NCBI GenBank assembly: GCA_019454915.1
Contig: JACFNM010000144.1
Coordinates: 1-9,842 of the forward strand
DNA length: 9,842 bases
Direction of reading: 5' to 3'
DNA from: Chitinophagaceae bacterium
GTDB lineage: Bacteria > Bacteroidota > Bacteroidia > Chitinophagales > Chitinophagaceae
Made by a program: the position numbers and the translations under genes. This document shows, piece after piece, positions 1 through 7,767 of the stretch; the first letter of the stretch is position 1; each line of letters begins with the position of its first letter. Under the pieces are notes generated by a model. The model did no database searches. It saw only the letters and a program-made list of their open reading frames with translations, and had not been told where the DNA came from.

Positions 1-3000
1 AGGAAATATTGCAATTAAGAGAAAAGGCAGAAGAATTACCGTATACGGAGATAATGCAGAAAGATGAGATTTATCAGCAGATAGATAAATTGCTTAAGAC
101 GCGGGACGAAAAGACAGAGGAGGCGTTAAATATGATTTTGCCGGAAGCTTTTGCTGTGGTAAAAGAGACGGCACGCCGGTTTACCGAGAATACTGAATTG
201 GTATCTACCGCTACGGATCTCGACAGGGAATTGAGTGTTAAGCGGCCGCATATTATTATTGACGGTGATAAAGTAATTTATAAAAACACGTGGACTGCCG
301 GCGGCAATCAGATTACCTGGAATATGGTGCATTATGATGTGCAGTTGCTGGGTGGCGTGGTACTGCACCAGGGTAAGATAGCGGAAATGGCCACCGGTGA
401 GGGTAAAACGCTGGTTTCCACCCTGCCCGCTTATCTAAATGCGCTTGCCGATCAGGGGGTGCATATTGTTACCGTAAATGATTACCTGGCCAGACGTGAC
501 TCCGAGTGGAACGGTACCATCTATGAATTTTTGGGATTAACGGTGGATTGTATAGACAAGCATTATCCCAATAGCCACGACCGGAGAAAGGCTTACCAGG
601 CCAGCATTACTTACGGTACTAATAATGAATTTGGTTTTGATTACCTGCGTGACAACATGGTACACAACCCGGATGAGAAGGTGCAGCGGAAACACCATTA
701 TGCGATGGTGGATGAAGTGGATAGTGTGCTGATTGATGACGCCAGAACGCCGCTGATTATTTCCGGCCCGATTGCAAAAGGCGGAGATGATCAGCAGTAT
801 ATTCAGCTGAAACCGCGCGTTAATCAGTTGGTGGAGGCTCAGAAGCAGGTGGTGAATAAGGCATTGATTGATGCAAAAAAGCTGATAGCCGAAGGAAAAG
901 ATGATCCCAAAGAGGGAGGGCTGGCCTTGCTGCGGGCTTTCCGCGGGTTGCCCAAGAATACAGCCCTTATCAAATATTTGAGTGAACCGGGTATTCGTGT
1001 CAAGATGCAAAAGGCAGAAAGCTTCTACCTCGCCGAGCAGGAGAAGAATATGCATATTGTTGACCAGGAATTGTATTTCCGTATTGATGAAAAGAATAAT
1101 CAGGTTGACCTTACGGATAAAGGGCTGCAGTACATTACCCGAACAGGCGAGGATCCTAATTTCTTCATACTTCCCGACCTGAGTATTCAATTGTCGGAAA
1201 TTGATAACGGAGAGGGTACGCAGGAAGAAAAGCTGGAGAAAAAAGAGGCGGTACTGAGTGATTATTCTTTAAAAGCCAACCGTATTCATACCGTACAACA
1301 GTTATTAAAAGCTTATGCGCTGTTTGAGAAGGATGTGGAATATATTGTGGTTGACGGACAGGTTAAGATCGTGGACGAGCAAACCGGCCGTATTATGGAA
1401 GGTCGCCGTTACAGCGATGGTCTGCATCAGGCTATTGAGGCGAAGGAAAACGTAAAAGTGGAGGCGGCTACCCAAACCTATGCTACCATCACCTTACAGA
1501 ATTTCTTCCGTATGTATCACAAACTCGCGGGGATGACCGGTACGGCTGAAACTGAGGCGGGCGAGTTCTGGGATATTTACAAATTAGACGTGGTATCTGT
1601 CCCTACCAATATTCCGGTGGTGAGAAAAGATGAGCAGGACCTGGTATATAAAACAAAACGTGAAAAATACAAGGCCGTTATTGAAGAAATTGAAAGACTT
1701 CGAAACAGCGGACGTCCTGCACTGGTGGGTACTACTTCAGTGGAAGTAAGTGAGTTATTAAGCAAGATGCTGCATGCGCGTAAAATTCCGCATAATGTAC
1801 TGAATGCGAAGCAGCATGCGAGAGAGGCGCAGGTGGTATTAGAAGCGGGCTTAAGCGGCGCCGTTACCATCGCCACCAACATGGCGGGTCGTGGTACCGA
1901 TATTAAGCTCGGGCCGGGAGTGAAGGAAGCGGGAGGACTTGCTATTATCGGTACGGAAAGACACGAATCAAGACGTGTGGACAGACAGTTGCGCGGGCGT
2001 GCCGGTCGTCAGGGAGACCCGGGTACATCCCAGTTTTATGTTTCGCTCGAGGATGATCTGATGCGTATGTTCGGTAGCGAGCGGATAGCCGCCCTGATGG
2101 ACAGGATGGGTTATAAAGAAGGCGAAGTGATTCAGCATAGTATGATTACCAAGAGCATAGAAAGAGCGCAGAAAAAGGTAGAAGAAAACAACTTTGGTAT
2201 TCGTAAGAGGCTGTTGGAATATGATGACGTAATGAATAAGCAAAGAAATGTTGTTTATACAAAAAGAGAACATGCGCTTTTTGGAGAGCGATTAGCGCTT
2301 GATTTGGATAATGCATTTTATAATGTAGCCGAAGGGCTGGCGAACTCTTTTAAGGAGCAGGAAGATTATGAAGGCTTTAAGCTGGCGGGGATCATTCATT
2401 TTGGTATTGATACCGCCATTACCCAGGAGGAACTTCTGAAAGACGGGACAAATACATTAGCGGACAGACTCTACAACGAAGCGGTAGGACGATACCAGGA
2501 AAGAAAGGATAATCTGAAACAACAATCCATGCCTGTATTCCAGAACATCAAATTGCTTCAGGGTAATCATATAGAAAACGTGGTGGTTCCATTCTCCGAT
2601 GGGAAGAAAGGTATTCAGGTGCTGGCGAATATGAAAAAGACCCTGGAGTCTAAGGGGAATGAATTGGCGAATGCCCTGGAAAGAACCATCACCCTCGCGG
2701 TGATTGACGATGCCTGGAAGGAGCACCTTCGCGCGATGGATGATCTAAAGCACAGTGTGCAGACAGCAGTTTATGAACAGAAGGACCCGCTGGTTATTTA
2801 TAAAACTACGGCTTTTGAAATGTTCCGGAATATGGACGGTGATGTCAACAGGGATATTGTATCCTTCCTTTGCCATGCCGCTATCCCGGTAGAGCAGCAG
2901 GCCGGGGGACAAATCCGGGAAGGCAGAGAACAGAAGACCGACATGAGTAAACTGAAGATTAATAAAGACGAGATTGATGCCCGCGGAGATGATTATGCAG

Positions 3001-3143
3001 CTAACGAAAATGATTATTTTGATCCTTCAGGTACTGCGGTTAAGCATGAACCGGTAAGAGTGGGCCCTAAGATTGGCAGAAACGATCCCTGCCCCTGCGG
3101 AAGCGGTAAGAAATACAAACATTGCCACGGTAAGGATGCTTAA
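1..3143 (+). CDS. secA: Preprotein translocase ATPase subunit SecA (5' partial)
   Basis: SecA is the motor ATPase that pushes unfolded preproteins through the SecYEG channel at the inner membrane. The reading frame is open at the left edge (first whole codon at base 3). The TTG at 9 is an internal codon, not the start; by comparison with Bacteroidetes SecA I estimate 60-70 N-terminal residues are missing. Numbering from base 9: Walker A GEGKT at 130-134, the [10 protein letters not shown] motif soon after, Walker B DEVD at 235-238, [12 protein letters not shown] ending at 254, then [22 protein letters not shown] and the arginine-finger region [11 protein letters not shown]. The C-terminus carries a CxC...CH zinc-binding tail (Cys1028, Cys1030, Cys1039, His1040) that in other species contacts SecB or the ribosome. 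About 100 residues (255-353) lie between the ISGP motif and the LYFRIDEK strand, clearly more than in E. coli; such an enlargement is usual in Bacteroidetes SecA. No frameshift is seen. Identification is essentially certain. Confidence 0.98.
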   Translation, partial: EILQLREKAEELPYTEIMQKDEIYQQIDKLLKTRDEKTEEALNMILPEAFAVVKETARRFTENTELVSTATDLDRELSVKRPHIIIDGDKVIYKNTWTAGGNQITWNMVHYDVQLLGGVVLHQGKIAEMATGEGKTLVSTLPAYLNALADQGVHIVTVNDYLARRDSEWNGTIYEFLGLTVDCIDKHYPNSHDRRKAYQASITYGTNNEFGFDYLRDNMVHNPDEKVQRKHHYAMVDEVDSVLIDDARTPLIISGPIAKGGDDQQYIQLKPRVNQLVEAQKQVVNKALIDAKKLIAEGKDDPKEGGLALLRAFRGLPKNTALIKYLSEPGIRVKMQKAESFYLAEQEKNMHIVDQELYFRIDEKNNQVDLTDKGLQYITRTGEDPNFFILPDLSIQLSEIDNGEGTQEEKLEKKEAVLSDYSLKANRIHTVQQLLKAYALFEKDVEYIVVDGQVKIVDEQTGRIMEGRRYSDGLHQAIEAKENVKVEAATQTYATITLQNFFRMYHKLAGMTGTAETEAGEFWDIYKLDVVSVPTNIPVVRKDEQDLVYKTKREKYKAVIEEIERLRNSGRPALVGTTSVEVSELLSKMLHARKIPHNVLNAKQHAREAQVVLEAGLSGAVTIATNMAGRGTDIKLGPGVKEAGGLAIIGTERHESRRVDRQLRGRAGRQGDPGTSQFYVSLEDDLMRMFGSERIAALMDRMGYKEGEVIQHSMITKSIERAQKKVEENNFGIRKRLLEYDDVMNKQRNVVYTKREHALFGERLALDLDNAFYNVAEGLANSFKEQEDYEGFKLAGIIHFGIDTAITQEELLKDGTNTLADRLYNEAVGRYQERKDNLKQQSMPVFQNIKLLQGNHIENVVVPFSDGKKGIQVLANMKKTLESKGNELANALERTITLAVIDDAWKEHLRAMDDLKHSVQTAVYEQKDPLVIYKTTAFEMFRNMDGDVNRDIVSFLCHAAIPVEQQAGGQIREGREQKTDMSKLKINKDEIDARGDDYAANENDYFDPSGTAVKHEPVRVGPKIGRNDPCPCGSGKKYKHCHGKDA

Positions 3144-3204
3144 CCGGATATAGTGTAATTGCAGATAATTAATATTTCAGCGAGACAGCTCCTTTTAACG
3201 GACG

Positions 3205-3867
3205 GTGAAAACCATAGCTTCTTATATAGACCATAGTATTTTGAAGCCCGATACAATGCTGTCGGATATCAGACAGCTTTGCGAAGAAGCAAAGAAGAAT
3301 GGTTTTGCGGCTGTATGTGTTCCTCCGTTATATGTTAAACATGCCGGCGAACTGCTCGGAGAAGCTGGTGTGAAAAAGGCCGTAGTAATCGGCTTCCCTT
3401 TTGGTTATTCGGCTATAGAAGCTAAGCTCGCGGAAATAGTTTTGGCCATAGTGGATGGAGCGGATGAACTGGATGTAGTTGTTAATATTACTGCGATAAA
3501 AAATGGCGACTGGAGTTTTATTGCCAATGAAATTAACCATATCCTACCGATAATCAGAAGCAAAGAACGACAGATAAAAGTGATAATTGAAACCGGGTTG
3601 CTTACGGAGGATGAAATCGTAAAGTGTTGTGAGCTATATGGCGCCGCGGAGGTGGATTTTGTCAAAACCTCCACGGGCTATTCAGAAAGGGGCGCCTCGG
3701 TTGACATTGTCCGGCTGATGCGGAAAAACCTTCCGGCATCCGTTCAGATCAAAGCGTCCGGTGGAATCAGAACTTACGCATTTGCCCGCGAACTCATTTC
3801 AGCAGGCGCTGACAGAATCGGGTCGAGCAGGAGTGTGGATATTGTGAAGGAGAGCAGAATCTTCTAA
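3205..3867 (+). CDS. deoC: Deoxyribose-phosphate aldolase
   Basis: A class I aldolase that cleaves 2-deoxyribose 5-phosphate into acetaldehyde and glyceraldehyde 3-phosphate in the cytoplasm, the last step of deoxynucleoside catabolism. The 220-residue product matches the short bacterial DeoC length. Visible motifs are YIDHSILKPD at the N-terminus, the ELDVVVN strand with Asp90, FVKTSTGYS with the Schiff-base Lys154, and QIKASGGIRT with the second active-site Lys183, followed by the phosphate-binding GADRIGSS. The start is GTG: an in-frame TAA at 3196-3198 rules out anything earlier, and the next ATG (3256) would delete the conserved first strand. The gene lies 61 bp after secA on the same strand; no clear promoter or Shine-Dalgarno sequence is visible between them. 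No thymidine phosphorylase or phosphopentomutase gene is adjacent, so it is not in a classical deo operon. Confidence 0.96.
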   Translation: MKTIASYIDHSILKPDTMLSDIRQLCEEAKKNGFAAVCVPPLYVKHAGELLGEAGVKKAVVIGFPFGYSAIEAKLAEIVLAIVDGADELDVVVNITAIKNGDWSFIANEINHILPIIRSKERQIKVIIETGLLTEDEIVKCCELYGAAEVDFVKTSTGYSERGASVDIVRLMRKNLPASVQIKASGGIRTYAFARELISAGADRIGSSRSVDIVKESRIF

Positions 3868-4015
3868 CCCGATGACCGTCAATCGTTACTCCACCCGGAG
3901 ACGCCATGAACGGTCGGTTTAACAGTTTATAAAGATGGGAGTATTCGCGCTACATGCGGATTAAAAGAAAGAGTATGTATATTAGCGGAGGCTTATTTGG
4001 ATTAAATACCCCGAA

Positions 4016-4483
4016 ATGAAAAAGACTTGCTTTTTATTTTCTGTTTTGTTTTTAGGCGCAACGGTAATGGCACAGGATGCGTTCAGGGATTCTTTGCGGA
4101 ACGTATCCGTGAATGAAGATTCGAGGATCAGTTTGCTGGTTCAAAAAAGCCGGGAGATTAATGAGAATATATATCGTAGGACACTGCAAAGCCTGCAGGG
4201 ATTCCGGGTTCAGGTGGTGAACACCAACGACAGGAAGAATGCAATAAACGTGAAGACACGCCTGTTAAGCGTATTTCCGGACGAAAGTACCTATCTTACA
4301 TATCATAGTCCTTATTTCAAAGTTCAAATCGGTAATTTCAGAACGCGGGAAGATGCGGAGGAGTTATTGAATGCCGTTAAGCAAATCTATCCCACGGGGG
4401 TATTCATTGTTCCGGCAAAAGTCGAACTTACGCCTTCCCGGGAAGGCGATGTAATTGTAGAGGTATTGAATCAAAGGCCATGA
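4016..4483 (+). CDS. Secreted SPOR-domain protein
   Basis: A 155-residue exported protein. Residues 1-19 form a typical signal peptide: two lysines, a hydrophobic core (FLFSVLFLGATVM), and a V-M-A cleavage site before Gln20. There is no lipobox cysteine at the cleavage point; the Cys at position 5 lies in the n-region. Residues about 61-136 fit a SPOR domain: a first strand FRVQVVNT, a helix, a middle part with YFKVQIGNF, then REDAEELLNAVKQIYP and a last strand FIVP. SPOR domains generally bind peptidoglycan strands stripped of stem peptides, often at division sites, so a periplasmic cell-wall role is likely, but the exact job is unknown. There are no transmembrane segments beyond the signal peptide. 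It follows deoC by 148 bp on the same strand and ends at the convergent gap. The family assignment rests on pattern and length, not on a profile search. Confidence 0.88.
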   Translation: MKKTCFLFSVLFLGATVMAQDAFRDSLRNVSVNEDSRISLLVQKSREINENIYRRTLQSLQGFRVQVVNTNDRKNAINVKTRLLSVFPDESTYLTYHSPYFKVQIGNFRTREDAEELLNAVKQIYPTGVFIVPAKVELTPSREGDVIVEVLNQRP

Positions 4484-4593
4484 ACTGAATCCGGGCTACA
4501 GGTGGATAAAACCCGTTTATGGCGATCCGCTCTCTGCCTCTATCGGCCTAACTGAAAAAATGTATTTAAAGCCATGTATAATTTCTCGGCCCC

Positions 4594-5607
4594 TTATTGA
4601 GCGCTTGGCTGATGCATCATCAGCGCTTCAATTTCGGCTCTTACCTCTTCTACCGGCATTTCCTCGATAATATAAGATTGCATCCCTTTCGGGTCATTTT
4701 TCCATTCGTTATTCCCTCCCTTTAGCACGATGTGCCCACGTTGAACACGATAGTAGGGAGACGTGCCCCTTACAGCGACCAATACCGCGGATTGATCCCA
4801 ACTGTGCCGGCCCTTATCATCACCCTTCCAGTATGTCATTGCTTTCGCAAAGGCATCTTTAACGGGACTATTCACTATATTCTGATTATTGATTAGCTGT
4901 TTGCCGGTAATTATTTTTTCACCGATTTCAAACCCGCTATAAATAAGTGGCGTAGGCCAGTGCATGAATACTTTCTCGGACGCTATCGAGTCTATAAACA
5001 CGTTGTACTCCCGTCCGGCGGGAAATTTTCCTGCCATCGAAACCAGTCGCTTTACCTTTTTGGCGATTAATGCTCTCCCGTTGAGTTTTGAATATTGATC
5101 GGGTGGCGAACTCAACAAATTAGCCAGGTTGGTGAGAAAGCCTACGGTTACGATGGTCACGCTCTTGTCTGGTTGAGCAGCCAGCAATTTCCGGTATAAT
5201 TCAACCGCATCCGGCACTTCATCGGTGCTTTTGACGGTATGCGGGTATTTGCTTACTAATAATTCCGGCCACTGTTGTACCGCGCCGTGGTCGGGTGCAT
5301 CGGCTGCTTTGGGTGCGCCTATGGGCAGGTCGGGACGACCAAAATAAGTATTCAGGATGTTAATAGTAGGCGCTACCAGTTTATTCTTATTGCTGGCAAT
5401 AATGGCCAGTGGCTTCGCTTCTCCCTTGTCGGCCAGTGCATGTAGTACGGCAACGGCACCCACATCGTCATAATCCGGACCGATATCCGTATCGAGGATT
5501 ATCGGTACTGGTTTGTGCTTTTTTGATTGAGCAATAAGTTGCGTTTGCTGAGAAGCAGCAAAAATCATTATTAAGGAAAGGGATACCAGTCTTTTCATGT
5601 TATACAT
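4594..5607 (-). CDS. Exported nucleoside hydrolase, IU-NH family
   Basis: Predicted to hydrolyse the N-glycosidic bond of nucleosides, giving a free base and ribose. The 337-residue product begins with a signal peptide (KRLVSLSLIMIFAASQQ... ending near LIAQ, residue 27), so it should act in the periplasm or outside the cell. The mature part opens with PIILDTDIGPDYDDVGAVA (residues 35-53), the family's calcium- and ribose-binding Asp cluster (Asp39, Asp41, Asp45, Asp47, Asp48). TIVTVGFLTNLANLL (151-165) is the conserved central segment. HSWDQSAVL (268-276) supplies the C-terminal calcium-ligand Asp271, but Trp270 sits where classical IU-NH enzymes have the catalytic His, so substrate range is uncertain. 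Two starts are possible, ATG at 5607 or ATG at 5598; the second gives a more typical MKRL signal peptide, and numbering here uses the first. It is the last gene of the rbsK-permease-hydrolase set, 39 bp after the permease. Confidence 0.9.
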   Translation of the reverse strand: MYNMKRLVSLSLIMIFAASQQTQLIAQSKKHKPVPIILDTDIGPDYDDVGAVAVLHALADKGEAKPLAIIASNKNKLVAPTINILNTYFGRPDLPIGAPKAADAPDHGAVQQWPELLVSKYPHTVKSTDEVPDAVELYRKLLAAQPDKSVTIVTVGFLTNLANLLSSPPDQYSKLNGRALIAKKVKRLVSMAGKFPAGREYNVFIDSIASEKVFMHWPTPLIYSGFEIGEKIITGKQLINNQNIVNSPVKDAFAKAMTYWKGDDKGRHSWDQSAVLVAVRGTSPYYRVQRGHIVLKGGNNEWKNDPKGMQSYIIEEMPVEEVRAEIEALMMHQPSAQ

Positions 5608-5646
5608 ATATCGTTGAATAAAATTAGCATAAATGGTCCGTACGAA

Positions 5647-6648
5647 TCACTCGCCTGCCGCAATAATAAGCCCGAGACCGATCACAAAACATAAAAACAT
5701 AGCCGTAATCATTCTCCGGACGTTAACGTTGCTGCCTTTGAATTCTTTCCAGATAAACACACCCCACAACGCGGCAACGAGCGTGGCGCCCTGCCCCAAT
5801 CCGTATGAAATGGCGGGTCCTGCTTTTCCGGCGGCAATCAGGTTGAAAAGATTTCCGATTCCCCATATACTGCCACCCAAAATTCCTATGAGGTGTACCG
5901 TGCCTCCTTTGAAATAATCCGCGTACCGGATAGGGCTGCCTTCTAAGGGTCGTTTCATCAATATGCTGTTGAATACGAAATTACTCAGCAAAATACCTGC
6001 GGCAAAAACAACGAAGGCGGTGTAGGGCGTCATCTTGCCTATGGCCGGTGCAACAAAATTTTCGAGGTCCATACCGGAGGCTACGAAAGGATAAAATGTT
6101 GACATTAATATACCGGCGATGACGGAAACGATAATCCATTTTGTAATTCCCTGTTTACCCGAAATGCCCGCATGTTTTTTATACGCTGCTGCATTAAGGA
6201 TAATGGCTGCGGCGATGAGCAAAACTCCCGAAAACAGGAGGGTGGGATTCCCTTTATTCAGGAGGATGTAATTGATCAACACACCGATGATGAGCGCCAG
6301 TCCTATACCAACCGGGAACGCAATCGCCATACCCGCGCCCGCGATGGCTGCGGTGAGTAATATATTGGCCAGGTTAAATACGATGCCTCCAATGACGGCA
6401 TTACGAATATTCGCGGGATCGGCCTGTGCAATATCTTCTAAAAACGGGCGCCCCCCTTCGCCGAAGCTGCCCAGCGTAAACGCCGCAATCAGCGAGAATA
6501 AAAAGATTCCGATCACATAATCCCAATAAAACAATTCAAAGCGCCAGGTTTTCTGAACCAATTTTTGCGTATTGGCCCATGAACCCCAGCAAAGCATGGT
6601 GATGAAACAGAAGACAATGGCTAAGGGATAACTTTCAACGATAAACAT
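5647..6648 (-). CDS. DMT-superfamily permease, ureide permease/GRP sugar transporter type
   Basis: A 333-residue inner-membrane protein with about ten hydrophobic helices (roughly 8-26, 41-60, 83-103, 107-128, 136-155, 170-191, 208-230, 250-273, 277-300, 312-331) and short loops, the layout of the drug/metabolite transporter superfamily. The start (FIVESYPLAI... CWGSWANTQK), the FNLANILL helix and the FPVGIGLALIIGVLINYIL segment recall the plant ureide permeases (allantoin, uracil, xanthine uptake) and their bacterial relatives, which are also related to GRP-type glucose/ribose porters. Bacterial members are often annotated as GRP sugar transporters or DMT permeases. It lies 13 bp after rbsK and 39 bp before the exported nucleoside hydrolase, so the cargo is probably one of the hydrolase's products: ribose (fits ribokinase) or a nucleobase (fits the ureide permease resemblance). 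Intact nucleoside is less likely given an exported hydrolase. Family confident, substrate inferred. Confidence 0.85.
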   Translation of the reverse strand: MFIVESYPLAIVFCFITMLCWGSWANTQKLVQKTWRFELFYWDYVIGIFLFSLIAAFTLGSFGEGGRPFLEDIAQADPANIRNAVIGGIVFNLANILLTAAIAGAGMAIAFPVGIGLALIIGVLINYILLNKGNPTLLFSGVLLIAAAIILNAAAYKKHAGISGKQGITKWIIVSVIAGILMSTFYPFVASGMDLENFVAPAIGKMTPYTAFVVFAAGILLSNFVFNSILMKRPLEGSPIRYADYFKGGTVHLIGILGGSIWGIGNLFNLIAAGKAGPAISYGLGQGATLVAALWGVFIWKEFKGSNVNVRRMITAMFLCFVIGLGLIIAAGE

Positions 6649-6661
6649 AGCAGGGACAATT

Positions 6662-7588
6662 TTAGTTATTTTCTTTTCCCGGTTCGTTTAATTCCCGGAG
6701 ACGAGGGATAGACGATTGGGCGCCGGGCCGGGTAACCGATACGGAGGCGGCATCACAGGCAAAGCGCGTGGCTGTTGCAAGGTCTTTTCCTTCCGACAGG
6801 GCAACGGCCAGGGCGCCGTTAAAAACATCGCCTGCTGCCGTAGTGTCAACGGAACGTACTTTTTTCGCCTCCACGAGGGTACAATGATTGCTTTCACAGA
6901 CCAGGGCGCCTTTAGCGCCTAAGGTTATGATCACCGTGTTTACGCCTTTTTCCCGGATGAGCATAGCGGCTTTCCGGGCATCTTCTACGTTGTTGACCGG
7001 TATTCCGGCAATCAGGGCTGCTTCAGTTTCATTGGGTGTTAATATATCAATACTGCGGAGCAATTCTTTGGCTAAAGGGGCGGCAGGTGCAGGATTTAAA
7101 ATGACCTTTATATTTTTGGATGCGGCATAAGATGCAACGTGCTCCACCACATTTACAGGAATCTCCAACTGCATTAAAATAATGGCGGCGCCATCCAATG
7201 CATGCAATGCATGGTTGATATCATCCACAGTCATATTTGCATTGGCGCCCGACGCCACCACAATACTGTTTTCTCCTTCTTTATCCACGGTGATCAACGC
7301 TACACCGCTTGGCAGCGCCTCATCGGTTATCAGATGCCGCGTATCCATTCCTTCCGCATCGAATAACTCCCTGAACTGACTGCCAAACAGATCCTTTCCG
7401 AGTTTGGAAACGAAAGTAACGCTGCCTCCCAGCCTGGCTGCCGCCACGGCCTGATTGGCGCCCTTACCCCCCGGATTCATGAAAAAGGAATCGGATAAGA
7501 CGGTCTCACCGGGAGCGGGAATATGATTTGTCTTTACTACCATATCCATATTGGAGCTACCGATTACCAGTATTTTCTGAGCATTCAT
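6662..7588 (-). CDS. rbsK: Ribokinase, PfkB family
   Basis: Phosphorylates D-ribose with ATP to ribose 5-phosphate in the cytoplasm; some family members also accept deoxyribose. The 308-residue length matches RbsK. Visible motifs are the N-terminal GSSNMDMVV, the substrate-binding NPGGKGANQA (38-47), NPAPA (165-169), TPNETEA (184-190), ITLGAKGALV (221-230), and the PfkB anion-hole signature VDTTAAGDVFNGAL (247-260) with catalytic base Asp254. RPGAQSSIP (287-295) corresponds to the region lining the monovalent-cation site in E. coli RbsK. The Ala at 251 in DTTAAGD also occurs in E. coli-type ribokinases and is not a defect. It is the first gene of a three-gene minus-strand set with the permease and the exported nucleoside hydrolase, which supports ribose from nucleosides as substrate. 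The leader holds an inverted repeat ending 10 bp before the ATG. Other PfkB sugar kinases are possible but less likely. Confidence 0.95.
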   Translation of the reverse strand: MNAQKILVIGSSNMDMVVKTNHIPAPGETVLSDSFFMNPGGKGANQAVAAARLGGSVTFVSKLGKDLFGSQFRELFDAEGMDTRHLITDEALPSGVALITVDKEGENSIVVASGANANMTVDDINHALHALDGAAIILMQLEIPVNVVEHVASYAASKNIKVILNPAPAAPLAKELLRSIDILTPNETEAALIAGIPVNNVEDARKAAMLIREKGVNTVIITLGAKGALVCESNHCTLVEAKKVRSVDTTAAGDVFNGALAVALSEGKDLATATRFACDAASVSVTRPGAQSSIPRLRELNEPGKENN

Positions 7589-7598
7589 GCAGTCAATC

Positions 7599-7658
7599 GT
7601 TTACTTTATTTTTCCACTAAAGAGAGAAAAGTGAAAGATAATCAGGTATAAAGTAAAC
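7599..7658 (-). promoter_or_regulatory. Inverted repeat upstream of rbsK, possible operator or leader hairpin
   Basis: An exact 11-bp inverted repeat: GTTTACTTTAT at 7599-7609 and ATAAAGTAAAC at 7648-7658, separated by 38 bp. Nested inside is a smaller bulged pair, TTTCCAC (7611-7617) with GTGAAA (7631-7636). The arm nearer the gene ends 10 bp before the rbsK ATG. A minus-strand TATCTTTC (7633-7640) lies between the arms and differs at one base from the Bacteroidetes -7 consensus TAnnTTTG, but I see no matching -33 TTTG at proper distance. The symmetry is seen directly. Its role, a paired operator bracketing a promoter or an mRNA hairpin covering the ribosome-binding region, is inference. The rest of the 179-bp gap (7589-7767) shows no gene and no strong terminator for accC. 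Confidence 0.45.
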
Positions 7659-7767
7659 TAATTTTTTGATGGAGAACGAACAATAAAAGGAATTTCAGAA
7701 TTTTGCTATAGTTAGCACCCGGGTATTGTCCCCTGAAGAAATACATGCATGAATTTTATTCCGTTGC

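Noticed and set aside
9..11. TTG at base 9 as the start of secA
   Set aside because: The frame is open to the window edge and the conserved SecA N-terminus is missing, so this codon is internal.
537..1190. A 217-codon open frame on the minus strand inside secA
   Set aside because: It lies wholly antisense to an unmistakable SecA reading frame, has no recognisable domain, and its composition fits a shadow of the coding strand.
3874..3915. Hairpin GACCGT/ACGGTC (3874-3879, 3910-3915) with an inner CTCC/GGAG stem after deoC, considered as a terminator
   Set aside because: Stems are only 6 and 4 bp, the loop is long, and no T-run follows; this can occur by chance.
3955..4015. Possible Bacteroidetes promoter (TATATTAG) before the SPOR gene
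   Set aside because: There is no TTTG at the proper upstream distance, so it is not better than chance.
4484..4593. Convergent gap examined for a bidirectional terminator (e.g. ATAAA/TTTAT at about 4506-4520)
   Set aside because: Only short 4-5 bp stems were found, none GC-rich with a T-run; no supported feature in these 110 bp.
5633..6520. Plus-strand open frames of 62-94 codons opposite the permease gene
   Set aside because: They are antisense to a well-supported membrane protein and show no domain or start context of their own.
7691..7767. Small hairpins after the accC stop (GCTATAGTTAGC and CCC/GGG around 7719-7733) as a terminator
   Set aside because: Stems are 3-4 bp and no T-run follows on the minus strand; not enough for a terminator call.
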